Assembly (NCBI RefSeq): GCF_020831925.1 | Contig: NZ_JAFIFQ010000024.1 | Location: 1 to 52,455, forward strand | Origin: Alkalimonas sp. | GTDB lineage: Bacteria > Pseudomonadota > Gammaproteobacteria > Enterobacterales > Alteromonadaceae | Direction: 5' to 3' | Length of the DNA: 52,455 nucleotides | Shown: piece after piece, positions 1 through 8,103 of the stretch | Layout: each line of letters opens with the position of its first letter | Numbering within the stretch: position 1 is the first letter of the stretch | Position numbers and translations under genes: made by a program | Notes under the pieces: generated by a model | What the model saw: only the letters and a program-made list of their open reading frames with translations | Database searches by the model: none | What the model was told of the DNA's origin: nothing

Positions 1-2
1 TG

Positions 3-239
3 TTGTATCTGAATGGTATCAGTCGGCCGGTGGGGCTGCTGTTTTTTGGTACTTATCTGTTAGCACTAGTGGTGCCCTTGCACCGCCCGGAAATCATACT
101 GGGCTATGTGGCTGCTTTAAGCCTGGCATTTGGCGCTGTATTGCCGCTTTTGATGTCGAGCCCGGCTATTCTGATTGCCTGGCTGGCGGCGAAGGGGCGG
201 CGCTGGCTGCAGCAGCGCCGGTCACTCAAACAAGCTTGA
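3..239 (+). CDS. C-terminal end of a membrane protein, cut by the window edge
   Basis: The reading frame is open to the left edge and stops at 237-239, so only the last 78 or so residues are visible; the TTG at position 3 is probably internal. Two hydrophobic stretches (about residues 8-26 and 31-62) are followed by a basic tail rich in Arg and Lys (GRRWLQQRR), as in a cytoplasmic C-terminus of a multi-pass inner-membrane protein. I do not recognise the family; a transporter is possible but not supported. It converges with the acetyltransferase gene and the two 3' ends overlap by 14 bases. Confidence 0.55.
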   Translation: MYLNGISRPVGLLFFGTYLLALVVPLHRPEIILGYVAALSLAFGAVLPLLMSSPAILIAWLAAKGRRWLQQRRSLKQA

Positions 240-771
240 GGCTATACAACACAGCATCCAGCTCGCCTAAGGAATCTCGGTGGCGGTATTTTTTCACAAA
301 CTGCATGCCGAGCTTACGCATTACGCCAATGGAACCAAGGTTATCTTCGACTGCAATGGCGGATAAATAGTGTACCTGGGGTTTATCGGCCAGTACGGGC
401 TTAGCCACAGCCTGGGCTGCTTCGCTGGCATAGCCCTGGCCCCAAAAGGCACGCTTAAAACGCCAGCCAATTTCTACATCATCGCTGGCCGGGGTATCGG
501 TATCAAAACCCATGGGCCGGATTAGCACCCAGCCAAGATACGCCTGGTCGCTTAACCGGCGTACCTGCCAAATGCCAAAGCCAAGAGCTGGATCCAGGTA
601 CTTCGCCATGCGGGGTAGCATGGTCTGTTCAATGTCGGCCATGCTGCTGCGTTTGCCACCATTTAAGTAGCGCATCACTGCTTCATCCTGATCCACTTCG
701 TACAACAGCTCGGCATCCTGCATGGTTAGCAAGGTAAAGCTTAGCCGGTCGATGTTTGGAACTCTCAGCAT
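226..771 (-). CDS. GNAT-family N-acetyltransferase (RimJ/RimL type)
   Basis: The 181-residue protein has the layout of the RimJ/RimL-like GNAT enzymes, which transfer acetyl from acetyl-CoA to a protein N-terminus or small amine. The start region reads LSFTLLTMQDAELLYEV. The acetyl-CoA pyrophosphate loop is the segment FWGQGYASEA, around residue 110, and a C-terminal motif B-like segment reads NLGSIGVMRKLGM. The ATG at 769-771 has an AAGGAT ribosome site about 8 bases upstream, so the start is well supported. Substrate cannot be told from sequence. It is a monocistronic gene converging with the preceding membrane protein. Confidence 0.85.
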   Translation of the reverse strand: MLRVPNIDRLSFTLLTMQDAELLYEVDQDEAVMRYLNGGKRSSMADIEQTMLPRMAKYLDPALGFGIWQVRRLSDQAYLGWVLIRPMGFDTDTPASDDVEIGWRFKRAFWGQGYASEAAQAVAKPVLADKPQVHYLSAIAVEDNLGSIGVMRKLGMQFVKKYRHRDSLGELDAVLYSLKLV

Positions 772-897
772 GGTAGCGATCCTTTTATGTGAATTTTGTG
801 TTGCATCAAACCTGTGCTATGGTTCATCCTGCACTCGAAAATAGATGTTTATTCAGGCAGTCGATGACATTTCGCTGCAATCGCAAGGATAGCCTTT

Positions 898-1221
898 ATG
901 CTCTCGAAACATCAATACCGCATGGCCGGATGGGCTTTCGTTCTTTATGGTGGCGCTGGCGTGCTCTGGTTTTTTAACCTGCGGCTGTTAGACATGAGCT
1001 ACCAGCCCTTCTTACACCTGTTACCGATCCCATTTTTGCTGCACGTCAACCTGATGCTAATGATTGATTTTTTAACCTTGCTTTGTGGTATCTATTTGCT
1101 CAAGCAACATGAACCTGTGCATCGGCTGGCACTGCCCGTCGCTCTGGTAAATTTACTGGCGCTGCCCATTGGTACTTTGGTAGGCGGCTTGTATCTGTGG
1201 CTGTACTTTAAAGCAGAGTAA
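898..1221 (+). CDS. Small three-helix membrane protein of unknown function
   Basis: The 107-residue product is almost entirely hydrophobic, with segments around residues 11-29, 50-67 and 77-104, predicting three transmembrane helices. There is no recognisable motif and I cannot assign a function. The start is supported by an AAGGA ribosome site 8 bases before the ATG. It stands alone between the divergent acetyltransferase gene and the rof-mgtC pair. A shadow frame starting at 789 overlaps its 5' end and was not taken as a gene. Confidence 0.6.
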   Translation: MLSKHQYRMAGWAFVLYGGAGVLWFFNLRLLDMSYQPFLHLLPIPFLLHVNLMLMIDFLTLLCGIYLLKQHEPVHRLALPVALVNLLALPIGTLVGGLYLWLYFKAE

Positions 1222-1362
1222 GGGCTTTGCTGCCGGCTGCAGGTTTAGCTATCCACTTTGGTGCGATTCCAGTTTAATAAGACGGTGAAATCTGCAGGTT
1301 AAGGTTGTTTGGGTTTATAACTCAGCTACACTCAGATCAATAAAATCGCCTTGGAAACCATC

Positions 1363-1632
1363 ATGATTATCGATTGCGATCAGCACGATTGGGTAGAGAT
1401 TTTTTGTTTGCGCCGTCAGCTGCTCTTGTTGAATTTACTGGATGGCACTGCGCTGACAGTCAGAGCGACCGATACCCGCAATACGGCCGAACAGGAGTAC
1501 CTGCTGTGCGAAACTGCCAGCGGTGAGCGGGCCATTCCACTACTGGCTATCGCCAGTATTCAGCCCCTGCATGACTGCGGTCAAACGGATGGTGAAGCAA
1601 TACAGCTGAAGCTACAAGAAGAGCCCAAGTGA
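1363..1632 (+). CDS. rof: Rho-binding antiterminator (Rof/YaeO family)
   Basis: The 89-residue protein begins MIIDCDQHDWVEIFCLRR and continues with LLDGTALTVRATDT, EYLLCETASGER and AIPLLAIASIQPL. This is the Rof layout: an N-terminal I-x-C-D-x-H/Y-D segment, a small beta barrel, and a final L-x-x-I-x-S-x-x-P strand. In E. coli, Rof (YaeO) binds the RNA-binding face of Rho and inhibits Rho-dependent termination. The ATG at 1363 fits the family better than the TTG at 1351 and has a weak GGA ribosome site. The stop codon overlaps the start of the MgtC-family gene, so the two are probably translationally coupled. Confidence 0.82.
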   Translation: MIIDCDQHDWVEIFCLRRQLLLLNLLDGTALTVRATDTRNTAEQEYLLCETASGERAIPLLAIASIQPLHDCGQTDGEAIQLKLQEEPK

Positions 1633-2183
1633 TGGAACTGTCTGAACTATTGGATTTAAGCCCACTGGCCTGGCAGGAAATTGCCACCGCTTTGTTTTGT
1701 GGTTTTGTCATTGGGCTGGAGCGGCAATTGCGTGGCAAGCCAGCTGGTATTCGCACCTCGATATTAATTGTACTGGGTACCTATGTCTTTATTGCCGCCT
1801 CGGTTTCGACCAACACGGAGGTCACCGATCCATCCCGTATTATCGGCCAGGTGATCACCGGGGTAGGCTTTCTTGGTGCCGGTGTGATGCTGACCCGTGA
1901 TGGCATGGTGCTGGGTGTGACATCCGCCGCGACCATCTGGATGTTGGCTGCGGTGGGTGTTTGTATTGGCATCGGTCAGGATGCGGCGGCCATCAAGTTA
2001 TCGCTGTTGGTGGTGGCTGTGCTGCTGGGTATTGATGCCCTGGAAAACTCCTCTGCTGCCATGCGGCGTGGGGTGCATCGCAAATACAGCGAGTGGACAG
2101 AGCGCAACGGCTCGTTTTTTAAACGTCGTAAAGGCGATCGGTTAAAAGCGCATTGGCAGGATCCGGATGAGCCGAATCCTTAA
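1632..2183 (+). CDS. MgtC/SapB-family membrane protein
   Basis: The 183-residue protein shows the MgtC/SapB signature: an N-terminal helix with FCGFVIGLERQLRGKPAGIRT, then TYVFIAASVS, IIGQVITGVGFLGAGVML and VLGVTSAATIWMLAAVG. It has about four transmembrane helices and a short basic cytoplasmic tail. MgtC-type proteins are known in Mg2+-limited growth and, in pathogens, in inhibition of the F1Fo ATP synthase; short versions like this one lack the C-terminal ACT-like domain. The ATG overlaps the rof stop by one base; a GTG three bases earlier is an alternative. Confidence 0.85.
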   Translation: MELSELLDLSPLAWQEIATALFCGFVIGLERQLRGKPAGIRTSILIVLGTYVFIAASVSTNTEVTDPSRIIGQVITGVGFLGAGVMLTRDGMVLGVTSAATIWMLAAVGVCIGIGQDAAAIKLSLLVVAVLLGIDALENSSAAMRRGVHRKYSEWTERNGSFFKRRKGDRLKAHWQDPDEPNP

Positions 2184-2284
2184 GGTTCCTTGGGGATAAC
2201 TATCAGATGCCCGACCAGCTGTACTGTATTCCTTGGTACACTGGCCAACCTATTCCATACCATGTCGACGTGGAGAAATACCTG

Positions 2285-2668
2285 GTGTTTTCTGTTGAAT
2301 TTAAAGTTCGTGATTACGAGTGCGATATGCAGGGCATTGTAAATAATGGCGTTTATTTCAATTATCTGGAGCATGCCCGCCATGAGTTTTTGCACAGCAA
2401 AGGCATTGATTTCGCCGAGCTGGCTCGTCAGCAGGTGAATCTGGTGGTGGTGCGCTCAGAAATGGATTACAAAGCACCCTTGCAAAGCGGCGATCACTTC
2501 GTGGTCACGGTCGCTTATGAGCCCATCTCAAAACTGCGCTTTGGTTTTCGCCAGCAGGTAGTCCGTAGCCGCGATCAGAAAGTGATGCTGGAAGCGCTGG
2601 TCATTGGTACCTCGGTGAATGCGAAGGGCAGGCCCTTTGTGCCGGAGGTCTTAAGTCAGTTGCAGTAA
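2285..2668 (+). CDS. Hotdog-fold acyl-CoA thioesterase (YbgC/4HBT-like)
   Basis: The sequence carries the 4-hydroxybenzoyl-CoA thioesterase signature: VRDYECDMQGIVNNGVYFNYLEHAR, given here only as its key elements D-x-Q-G-I-V-N-N and Y-L-E-H-A-R, with a catalytic acidic residue near position 14. These enzymes hydrolyse acyl-CoA thioesters. An upstream ATG at 2207 would add 26 residues not typical of the family. The GTG at 2285 has a GGAG ribosome site 9 bases upstream and gives a normal length of 127 residues, so it was chosen. The specific acyl substrate is unknown. Confidence 0.8.
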   Translation: MFSVEFKVRDYECDMQGIVNNGVYFNYLEHARHEFLHSKGIDFAELARQQVNLVVVRSEMDYKAPLQSGDHFVVTVAYEPISKLRFGFRQQVVRSRDQKVMLEALVIGTSVNAKGRPFVPEVLSQLQ

Positions 2669-2794
2669 TTCCAAGATTGTAGGGCGACTAAGAAGAAAAA
2701 TGTCTAAAGAAACGGTTATTAGTCATTTCTAATCTGTCGCTTTGTTAACAAGTGTCTATGCTTAGTACAGGGAAGTTTCAGAAGGATGCTTGTT

Positions 2795-3616
2795 ATGGCT
2801 GCCGGACTGAGAGGGTATTCCTGGCCCCGGCGTATGGTATCCTGGTACCGTACCTACCTGCTTTGTAGGTTGCTCTTTTTCTCCACACACCTCTTTTCAA
2901 CAAACACCCTTCCTGCAGCAGATACGCTTCGTATTGCGATAGCGGCTGAAGATTATCCGCCATTTTACTTTCAGAGTTCAGAGGGGGAAATGGATGGGTT
3001 CTCAATCCAGGTATTGCGGGCGGTTAGCCAGCAGTTGTCGCTTTCTGTAAATTGGCAGCGCTTGCCCTGGAAACGCTTAATGCATCATGTGCAGGAAGGC
3101 AGGGCTGATCTGATTCTGGTGATGTACCATACCGACAGCCGGGCTGAGCAATTTCTGTTTAGCGATGTCAGTTATGTGCAGGATGCGATTGTGTTGTTGT
3201 GCCATCGACCCTGTAATACTGAGTTTGATGGCGATGTGCATGCGCTGGCAATGAAAGAAGTTGCACTGGTACGTGGGTTTTCTTATGGCCAGGTGCTGGA
3301 TGCTTTGCCATTGAATGCGTTGACCATGGTAGAGTCCGATACCATGTTGCTGCATCTGGTGGCCCATGGCCGACTGAAGCTTGGTATTGCTTCCTATCTG
3401 ACGGTAAGCCGTTCTGCTCTGATGCAGCAGCAAAATCCACCTCTTGAGATCCTGGAACCCTTTCTCGCCGCTGTGGACATTTACTTTGCTTTTAGCCGGC
3501 GTAGCTTGCTGAGCTCTGCCCAAATACAGGCTTTTAATCAGGCCTTAGTCGATTTTGTACAAAGCCCTGAGTACAGGGCTCTTCGTACTGAGTATCAGCT
3601 GGATTTACCGGATTAA
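2795..3616 (+). CDS. Periplasmic solute-binding protein, family 3-like
   Basis: The mature part begins DTLRIAIAAEDYPPFYF and continues with DGFSIQVLRAVSQQL, typical of the bacterial extracellular solute-binding protein family 3 (amino-acid type); RADLILVMYHTDSRAEQFLFS matches the hinge region. A hydrophobic leader ends in LPAA at about residue 42, consistent with Sec export, though its N-region is long. ATG 2795 has an AAGGA site 8 bases upstream; ATG 2786 and ATG 2834 are alternatives. No permease or ATPase gene lies beside it, so it may be an orphan binding or sensing protein, as is common for this group in related marine bacteria. Confidence 0.75.
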   Translation: MAAGLRGYSWPRRMVSWYRTYLLCRLLFFSTHLFSTNTLPAADTLRIAIAAEDYPPFYFQSSEGEMDGFSIQVLRAVSQQLSLSVNWQRLPWKRLMHHVQEGRADLILVMYHTDSRAEQFLFSDVSYVQDAIVLLCHRPCNTEFDGDVHALAMKEVALVRGFSYGQVLDALPLNALTMVESDTMLLHLVAHGRLKLGIASYLTVSRSALMQQQNPPLEILEPFLAAVDIYFAFSRRSLLSSAQIQAFNQALVDFVQSPEYRALRTEYQLDLPD

Positions 3617-3626
3617 CGGCTTTGCT

Positions 3627-4118
3627 TTAATCAATCCGGTAATCCTCGCCATCCGGTGCTGTGAACTGCTTGCTGGTGGCAGCGAACTGACGACCATGCA
3701 CCAGGCTGAACCAGGTGTGTTGCTCGGGCAGTTCAATCTGAATATCGTTGATGCCGGCGCTATCGCTGTGCTCACAGTGGCCCAGACTGATCTCAACATG
3801 GCGCCCATCATGCTCTAACACAATGGCATCCGGAGCGCTTTTGCGGCCACACAAAGCGACAAACTGACCAGGCTGCTGCAAACCGGCCTTACGACCATCG
3901 GCAAAATAAGCCAGCAAGTGTTGGTAGTAGACTTCGTACTGGCAGACATCCCGGTGTGATCCTTCTGTCAATGGAAACAATTTATCCAGCAAGCCTTTGG
4001 AATACGCCATGACTTGCTGCACATGCTGTTCGTTCAATTGATTGATCTGGCTGATCTCCTGTTGGATCAGCGGTTGAACATCGCGGTTTGTGGTGGCTTG
4101 TGTCATCGTATTCATCAT
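3627..4118 (-). CDS. Stand-alone domain resembling the beta domain of malate synthase G
   Basis: The 163-residue protein reads LLDKLFPLTEGSHRDV, then ADGRKAGLQQPGQFVALCG, IVLEHDGRHVEI and SAGINDIQIE. These pieces and their order match my recollection of the domain inserted early in malate synthase G (FLD-x-x-x-PL-x-x-GS, TGL-x-x-x-x-QFV, GLHIEI, D-x-AGV-x-D-x-x-LE). No TIM barrel or catalytic residues follow; the downstream DNA encodes the convergent binding protein. The start has a GAGGA ribosome site. Its divergent neighbour is a ScfR-like regulator of the kind often linked to glyoxylate or acyl-CoA metabolism. It may be a remnant or a repurposed domain. The match is from motifs only. Confidence 0.6.
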   Translation of the reverse strand: MMNTMTQATTNRDVQPLIQQEISQINQLNEQHVQQVMAYSKGLLDKLFPLTEGSHRDVCQYEVYYQHLLAYFADGRKAGLQQPGQFVALCGRKSAPDAIVLEHDGRHVEISLGHCEHSDSAGINDIQIELPEQHTWFSLVHGRQFAATSKQFTAPDGEDYRID

Positions 4119-4227
4119 CTGTCTTTCCTCACTCTCTATCCGTATGGTGTGCCCGGTGGTTCATGCCACTGGTGCTGTCGGGTACCGGCAGGGAGTTATT
4201 GCCCTTGCTCGATTTTTAGTCTAGGCT

Positions 4228-4278
4228 AATTTGTAGAGTAATTTGACAATAAAAATTTTACAGTGTGAATTTTACAAA
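4228..4278. promoter_or_regulatory. Four tandem direct repeats upstream of the ScfR-like regulator
   Basis: Four imperfect copies of AATTTkkACA occur at 4228 (AATTTGTAGA), 4240 (AATTTGACAA), 4254 (AATTTTACAG) and 4268 (AATTTTACAA), spaced 12, 14 and 14 bases. They fill the stretch just before the chosen start codon of the regulator gene and lie between it and the divergent malate-synthase-like gene. Tandem sites of this sort suggest an operator for autoregulation; the binding protein is inferred, not shown. The repeats also argue against the earlier TTG start at 4243, which would place them inside the coding region. Confidence 0.5.
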
Positions 4279-5787
4279 ATGAAAGCCAATAAATCCTTGC
4301 TGCGAAAGTCTCATTTTCTGGGTACGAAAATACGAAACTTGCGTAAACGCAACCACTTAACCATGGATGATTTATCGACGCGCTGTGTGCGGGTCAGTCC
4401 TGATTATGCACCTTCGGTCTCCTATTTATCGATGATCGAGCGTGGCAAGCGGGTGCCCAGTGTCGAAATGCTGGAGGTGATTGCTGAAGTTTTTCAAAAG
4501 CCACTGGATTGGTTTCTAGACGGTGAAGAGCAGCAGGAAGATATTATTCCGAATAAAGGCAGCCGTGGTGGTATTCATGGCATGCCGCTGGAGCCGGGCT
4601 TTTTATTTTCGCCAGATATCCTGCAAATAGCCTTGCCAGAAATGCTCTCTCAAACCGGCACCAGCTCGCGTCAATTTGCTCAGTTATTGATTCGGGCACA
4701 CCAGGAGCACCACCAGAATCATTTTCCGGAGCTGGAACGAGCGGCTGAAGAAATTGGTTTAAAGCGTATGCCTCTGAGTGTGGACGATTTAATGCACTTG
4801 GCAAAGGCACAAGGATTGCAAATCAGCTGGTTCGATGAAGCGCCTGCCGAAGTGCTGGACGAGCTGGGCGTGCGGAGCAACAATGTGCCCACGTCCTGGT
4901 TCGAACCACCAAAAGCGCTGAAGCTGAACCGATTGTTGCAACAGTTTCCAACCCGGCTGAAATACGAGCTGGCGGTGCATATTGGTCATGCTGTTTTGCA
5001 CAACAAAGATGGCGTGAAAAGTGCGATGTCGGTTGGGGGAGCGCACAGCGCCGGTGTCATGGTGACCGACCGGGTGTCGCCGGAAGATATTTTGCATGCC
5101 TGGCGTGATTTTGAGTCCAGTTTTTTTGCCGGTGCTTTGCTGTGTCCGAAAGTGCCGTTTCGCCAGTTGCTAGACCGCCATGGTTATGAAATCAGCAGCC
5201 ATAAATTGGCTGAGGTGTCGGCTTCGGTAGCGATGCGGCGCATGACGGCGGTATCCAGCTACCCGCATTGGCATTACTTTGATGCCTATACGCCGGGTAA
5301 ACTAAAAGCCGTGTACCGGGGCAATGGCATCCCACTGCCGTGGGGCAATATGCGGGCGGTGGATGACCCTTGCCAGCACTGGGCGGTCTTTCGCATGTTT
5401 GATGTGCCTGGCGAGGGCAGCTCAGCGCAACTATCGCTGCTGGATGTGCATGGACGGCCACGGATTTATTGCTGTGAATCTGTAAGGGTGAAGGATTTGG
5501 CAGGCAATGCACATGTGCTTTGTGCTGGTATAGATCTCAATCCAGCTCTGGCTGCACAAGGGGTGGATGCTGATAGCCTGGCAGCGGATATGAAAGCGCT
5601 GTGCATTGCGCAGGGAGGGGGAGCGAGAATCCCCAGCTCGGTGCGCAGCCCGCTGATCAGTGTGGCCAATATCCTTAATATTAATTGGGTAAGCCGCAGC
5701 CTGGATAAGCCAGCCGAATTGATCTGCTCGCGCGGTACCAGTTGCCCGCGCCAGCCATCCTGTTATCAATGCCCTGACCGGAAATAG
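4279..5787 (+). CDS. XRE-type transcriptional regulator, ScfR/DUF3612-like
   Basis: About 502 residues. The N-terminus has an XRE helix-turn-helix (FLGTKIRNLRKRNHLTMDDL to SYLSMIERGKRVPSVEML, residues about 13-75). A long C-terminal part follows with an IrrE-like segment (KYELAVHIGHAVLH), in which the HExxH zinc motif is degenerate, and a Cys-rich tail (CSRGTSCPRQPSCYQC). This architecture is that of short-chain fatty acyl regulators such as RamB and PccR, and I believe of the DUF3612 group of Vibrio and Shewanella. Such proteins sense acyl-CoA status and control glyoxylate or propionate genes. The ATG at 4279 has no clear ribosome site; a TTG at 4243 is the alternative. Confidence 0.72.
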   Translation: MKANKSLLRKSHFLGTKIRNLRKRNHLTMDDLSTRCVRVSPDYAPSVSYLSMIERGKRVPSVEMLEVIAEVFQKPLDWFLDGEEQQEDIIPNKGSRGGIHGMPLEPGFLFSPDILQIALPEMLSQTGTSSRQFAQLLIRAHQEHHQNHFPELERAAEEIGLKRMPLSVDDLMHLAKAQGLQISWFDEAPAEVLDELGVRSNNVPTSWFEPPKALKLNRLLQQFPTRLKYELAVHIGHAVLHNKDGVKSAMSVGGAHSAGVMVTDRVSPEDILHAWRDFESSFFAGALLCPKVPFRQLLDRHGYEISSHKLAEVSASVAMRRMTAVSSYPHWHYFDAYTPGKLKAVYRGNGIPLPWGNMRAVDDPCQHWAVFRMFDVPGEGSSAQLSLLDVHGRPRIYCCESVRVKDLAGNAHVLCAGIDLNPALAAQGVDADSLAADMKALCIAQGGGARIPSSVRSPLISVANILNINWVSRSLDKPAELICSRGTSCPRQPSCYQCPDRK

Positions 5788-5848
5788 CTTTGGATGCGCA
5801 GCATGGTGTTTGGCTTTGGGCTATAATCCAGAGCAGGAGGTAAGCACT

Positions 5849-6256
5849 GTGGATTACGAATTTTATTACAGCCGGGACAGCGGCAATTTTAACTTGCAGC
5901 TGCCATCGGAGCAGGATGCCATCGCTCGTTTTCTGCTGGATGAGTTTGTGCTGGATCAGGCCGGTTATCACTTATTGCTGCGGGAGCTACATGCGTTGGG
6001 TCAGCACAGCAGCTGGCAGTATCAGGGCAAGAACTGGTCGCTGTTTGTCGAAGATGGTGATGTGCTGGTTTGCCATCACTCTTTGCTGGAACTGGAGCAT
6101 GAGCCCTTGCCAGATAAACTGGCGGGCAGTGAGCTCTCGTTGGATGAAGACAATCTGCAGGCTGAATGCGGCCTGGTGGATCTGATTAAATTGATAGAAC
6201 AATGGCAGGTATTCGTTGCCGGGCAGCAGGCTAAACTGAACGGCGCTTACCGCTAA
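5849..6256 (+). CDS. yacL: UPF0231 family protein YacL
   Basis: The 135-residue protein starts VDYEFYYSRDSGNF and has a glutamate-rich middle (LLELEHEPLPD) followed by ECGLVDLIKLIEQWQVFV. This matches the YacL/UPF0231 family of gammaproteobacteria (MDYEF start, C-G-L/V-x-D-x-L-x-x-V near the end), whose function is not established. The GTG at 5849 has an excellent AGGAGG ribosome site 8 bases upstream; the ATG at 5810 would add 13 residues outside the family pattern. A strong terminator follows directly. Confidence 0.8.
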   Translation: MDYEFYYSRDSGNFNLQLPSEQDAIARFLLDEFVLDQAGYHLLLRELHALGQHSSWQYQGKNWSLFVEDGDVLVCHHSLLELEHEPLPDKLAGSELSLDEDNLQAECGLVDLIKLIEQWQVFVAGQQAKLNGAYR

Positions 6257-6277
6257 CCCTGCACTTTCGCTGGGAAT

Positions 6278-6304
6278 AAACGCACCCTATTGGTGCGTTT
6301 TTTT
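6278..6304 (+). terminator. Rho-independent terminator after yacL
   Basis: A perfect 9-bp stem (AAACGCACC at 6278-6286 with GGTGCGTTT at 6292-6300) closes a 5-base loop and runs straight into a T tract. It ends the yacL transcript and isolates it from glnK. Confidence 0.85.
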
Positions 6305-6359
6305 ATGCCCAAGCGCAGAATATATAATTTACCTGTTCTTATTCAGACACTTAAAAAAG

Positions 6360-6374
6360 TGGCACACGACTTCC
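6360..6374 (+). promoter_or_regulatory. Probable sigma-54 promoter of glnK-amtB
   Basis: The sequence TGGCACACGACTTCC fits the sigma-54 consensus TGGCACG-N4-TTGCW in length and in the invariant -24 GG and -12 C, with the G of the -12 GC replaced by C. It lies 45 bases before the glnK start. Sigma-54 and NtrC control of glnK-amtB is well established in proteobacteria; I did not identify convincing NtrC sites. Confidence 0.55.
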
Positions 6375-6401
6375 TTATGCTGATGGCAACCATAACGATA
6401 A

Positions 6402-6758
<357 letters not shown>

Positions 6759-6769
6759 GGAGAAACAGC

Positions 6770-8041
6770 ATGCAAGAACAAATTTATCACTTACAATTTG
6801 CGATGGACACCTTCTACTTTCTGATGTGCGGTGTCCTGGTGATGTGGATGGCCGCAGGCTTCTCCATGTTGGAAGCAGGTATGGTGCGCTCCAAAAACAC
6901 CACCGAAATTCTGACTAAAAACGTCGCACTGTATTCCATTGCCTGCATCATGTACCTGATCTGCGGCTACCAGCTGATGTATCAGGGCGGCTTCTTTTTA
7001 AGTGGCATTACCGAGCTGGATGTTGATGGCACTTTGGCTGAGTTTGCCGGGCGGGAAGATGGTTTTACCGGTGACTCCATTTATGCCGGTGCTTCGGATT
7101 TCTTCTTCCAGGTAGTCTTCGTCGCCACGGCCATGTCGATTGTATCCGGTGCGGTGGCCGAACGCATGAAACTGTGGGCCTTTTTGGTGTTTGCTGTGGT
7201 GCTCACCGGGGTAATTTACCCGGTGCAAGGCAGTTGGACCTGGGGTGAGCTGCCGGTCTTTGGTTTGTACGATTTAGGCGAGCTCGGTTTTTCTGACTTT
7301 GCTGGTTCTGGTATCGTGCATATGGCTGGCGCCTCTGCTGCACTGGCTGGTGTGCTGCTGTTGGGAGCCCGTAAAGGTAAGTACACCGCAGACGGTAAAA
7401 CCCATGCAATTCCGGGCGCCAATATGCCGTTGGCAACCTTGGGTACGTTAATCCTGTGGATGGGTTGGTTTGGCTTTAACGGCGGCTCGGTGTTAAAGCT
7501 GGGCGATATGGCCAATGCCAATGAAGTGGCTGTCGTATTTGTTAATACCAATGCGGCAGCTGCCGCCGGTGCTATTGGCGCTCTGATCCTGTCAGTGGTG
7601 CTGTTTCGAAAAGCTGATTTAACCATGGTGCTGAACGGTGCCCTGGCGGGTCTGGTGGCCATTACAGCCGAGCCTTCTACCCCAACGCCACTGCAAGCCA
7701 CCATTTTTGGTGCCATTGCGGGCTGTATAGTGGTTGGGGCTATTATCGGCATGGATAAGTTGAAAATTGACGATCCGGTTGGTGCTATCTCTGTGCATGG
7801 TGTGGTCGGTTTGTTTGGTCTATTGCTGGTACCCCTTACGAACAGCGATAGCAGCTTCACGGGTCAGCTAATTGGTGCTGTGACTATCTTTGTATGGGTC
7901 TTTGGTACCAGTCTGGTGGTGTGGGCTATTCTGAAGAAAGTCATGGGTATTCGAGTCAGCGAGCAAGCTGAATACGAAGGGGTGGATCGCAGCGAATGCG
8001 GCATTGAAGCCTACCCTGAATTTGTATCTTCGGTAAAGTAG
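6770..8041 (+). CDS. amtB: Ammonium transporter AmtB
   Basis: The 423-residue protein has the Amt/Rh layout with about eleven transmembrane helices. Recognisable segments include MWMAAGFSMLEAGMVRSKNT near the N-terminus, GAVAERMKLWAF, the pore motif GSGIVHMAGASAALAGVLLLG with the conserved histidine, and GWFGFNGGS. The second pore histidine is in ISVHGVVGLFG. It conducts ammonium or ammonia into the cell under nitrogen limitation and is gated by GlnK from the adjacent gene. The C-terminal tail ends with a short acidic cytoplasmic segment. The 3' end lies only about 28 bases from the end of the convergent csrB-like RNA. Confidence 0.94.
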   Translation: MQEQIYHLQFAMDTFYFLMCGVLVMWMAAGFSMLEAGMVRSKNTTEILTKNVALYSIACIMYLICGYQLMYQGGFFLSGITELDVDGTLAEFAGREDGFTGDSIYAGASDFFFQVVFVATAMSIVSGAVAERMKLWAFLVFAVVLTGVIYPVQGSWTWGELPVFGLYDLGELGFSDFAGSGIVHMAGASAALAGVLLLGARKGKYTADGKTHAIPGANMPLATLGTLILWMGWFGFNGGSVLKLGDMANANEVAVVFVNTNAAAAAGAIGALILSVVLFRKADLTMVLNGALAGLVAITAEPSTPTPLQATIFGAIAGCIVVGAIIGMDKLKIDDPVGAISVHGVVGLFGLLLVPLTNSDSSFTGQLIGAVTIFVWVFGTSLVVWAILKKVMGIRVSEQAEYEGVDRSECGIEAYPEFVSSVK

Positions 8042-8068
8042 CAGAATAGGGGGTGTCGATGGCGCCCC

Positions 8069-8103
8069 AAAAAGAAAACGGCCGCACTACAAATAGCGGC
8101 CGT
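8069..8103 (-). terminator. Rho-independent terminator of the CsrB-like RNA
   Basis: Read on the minus strand, the 8-bp stem ACGGCCGC / GCGGCCGT (8078-8085 with 8096-8103 on the plus strand) is followed by TTTCTTTTT. On the plus strand the hairpin is followed by CTTGCG and has no T tract, so it terminates minus-strand transcription only. Confidence 0.85.

Noticed and set aside
2669-2785. Possible inverted repeat before the solute-binding protein gene
   Set aside because: The matching pieces are short and offset; no stable hairpin or operator could be defended.
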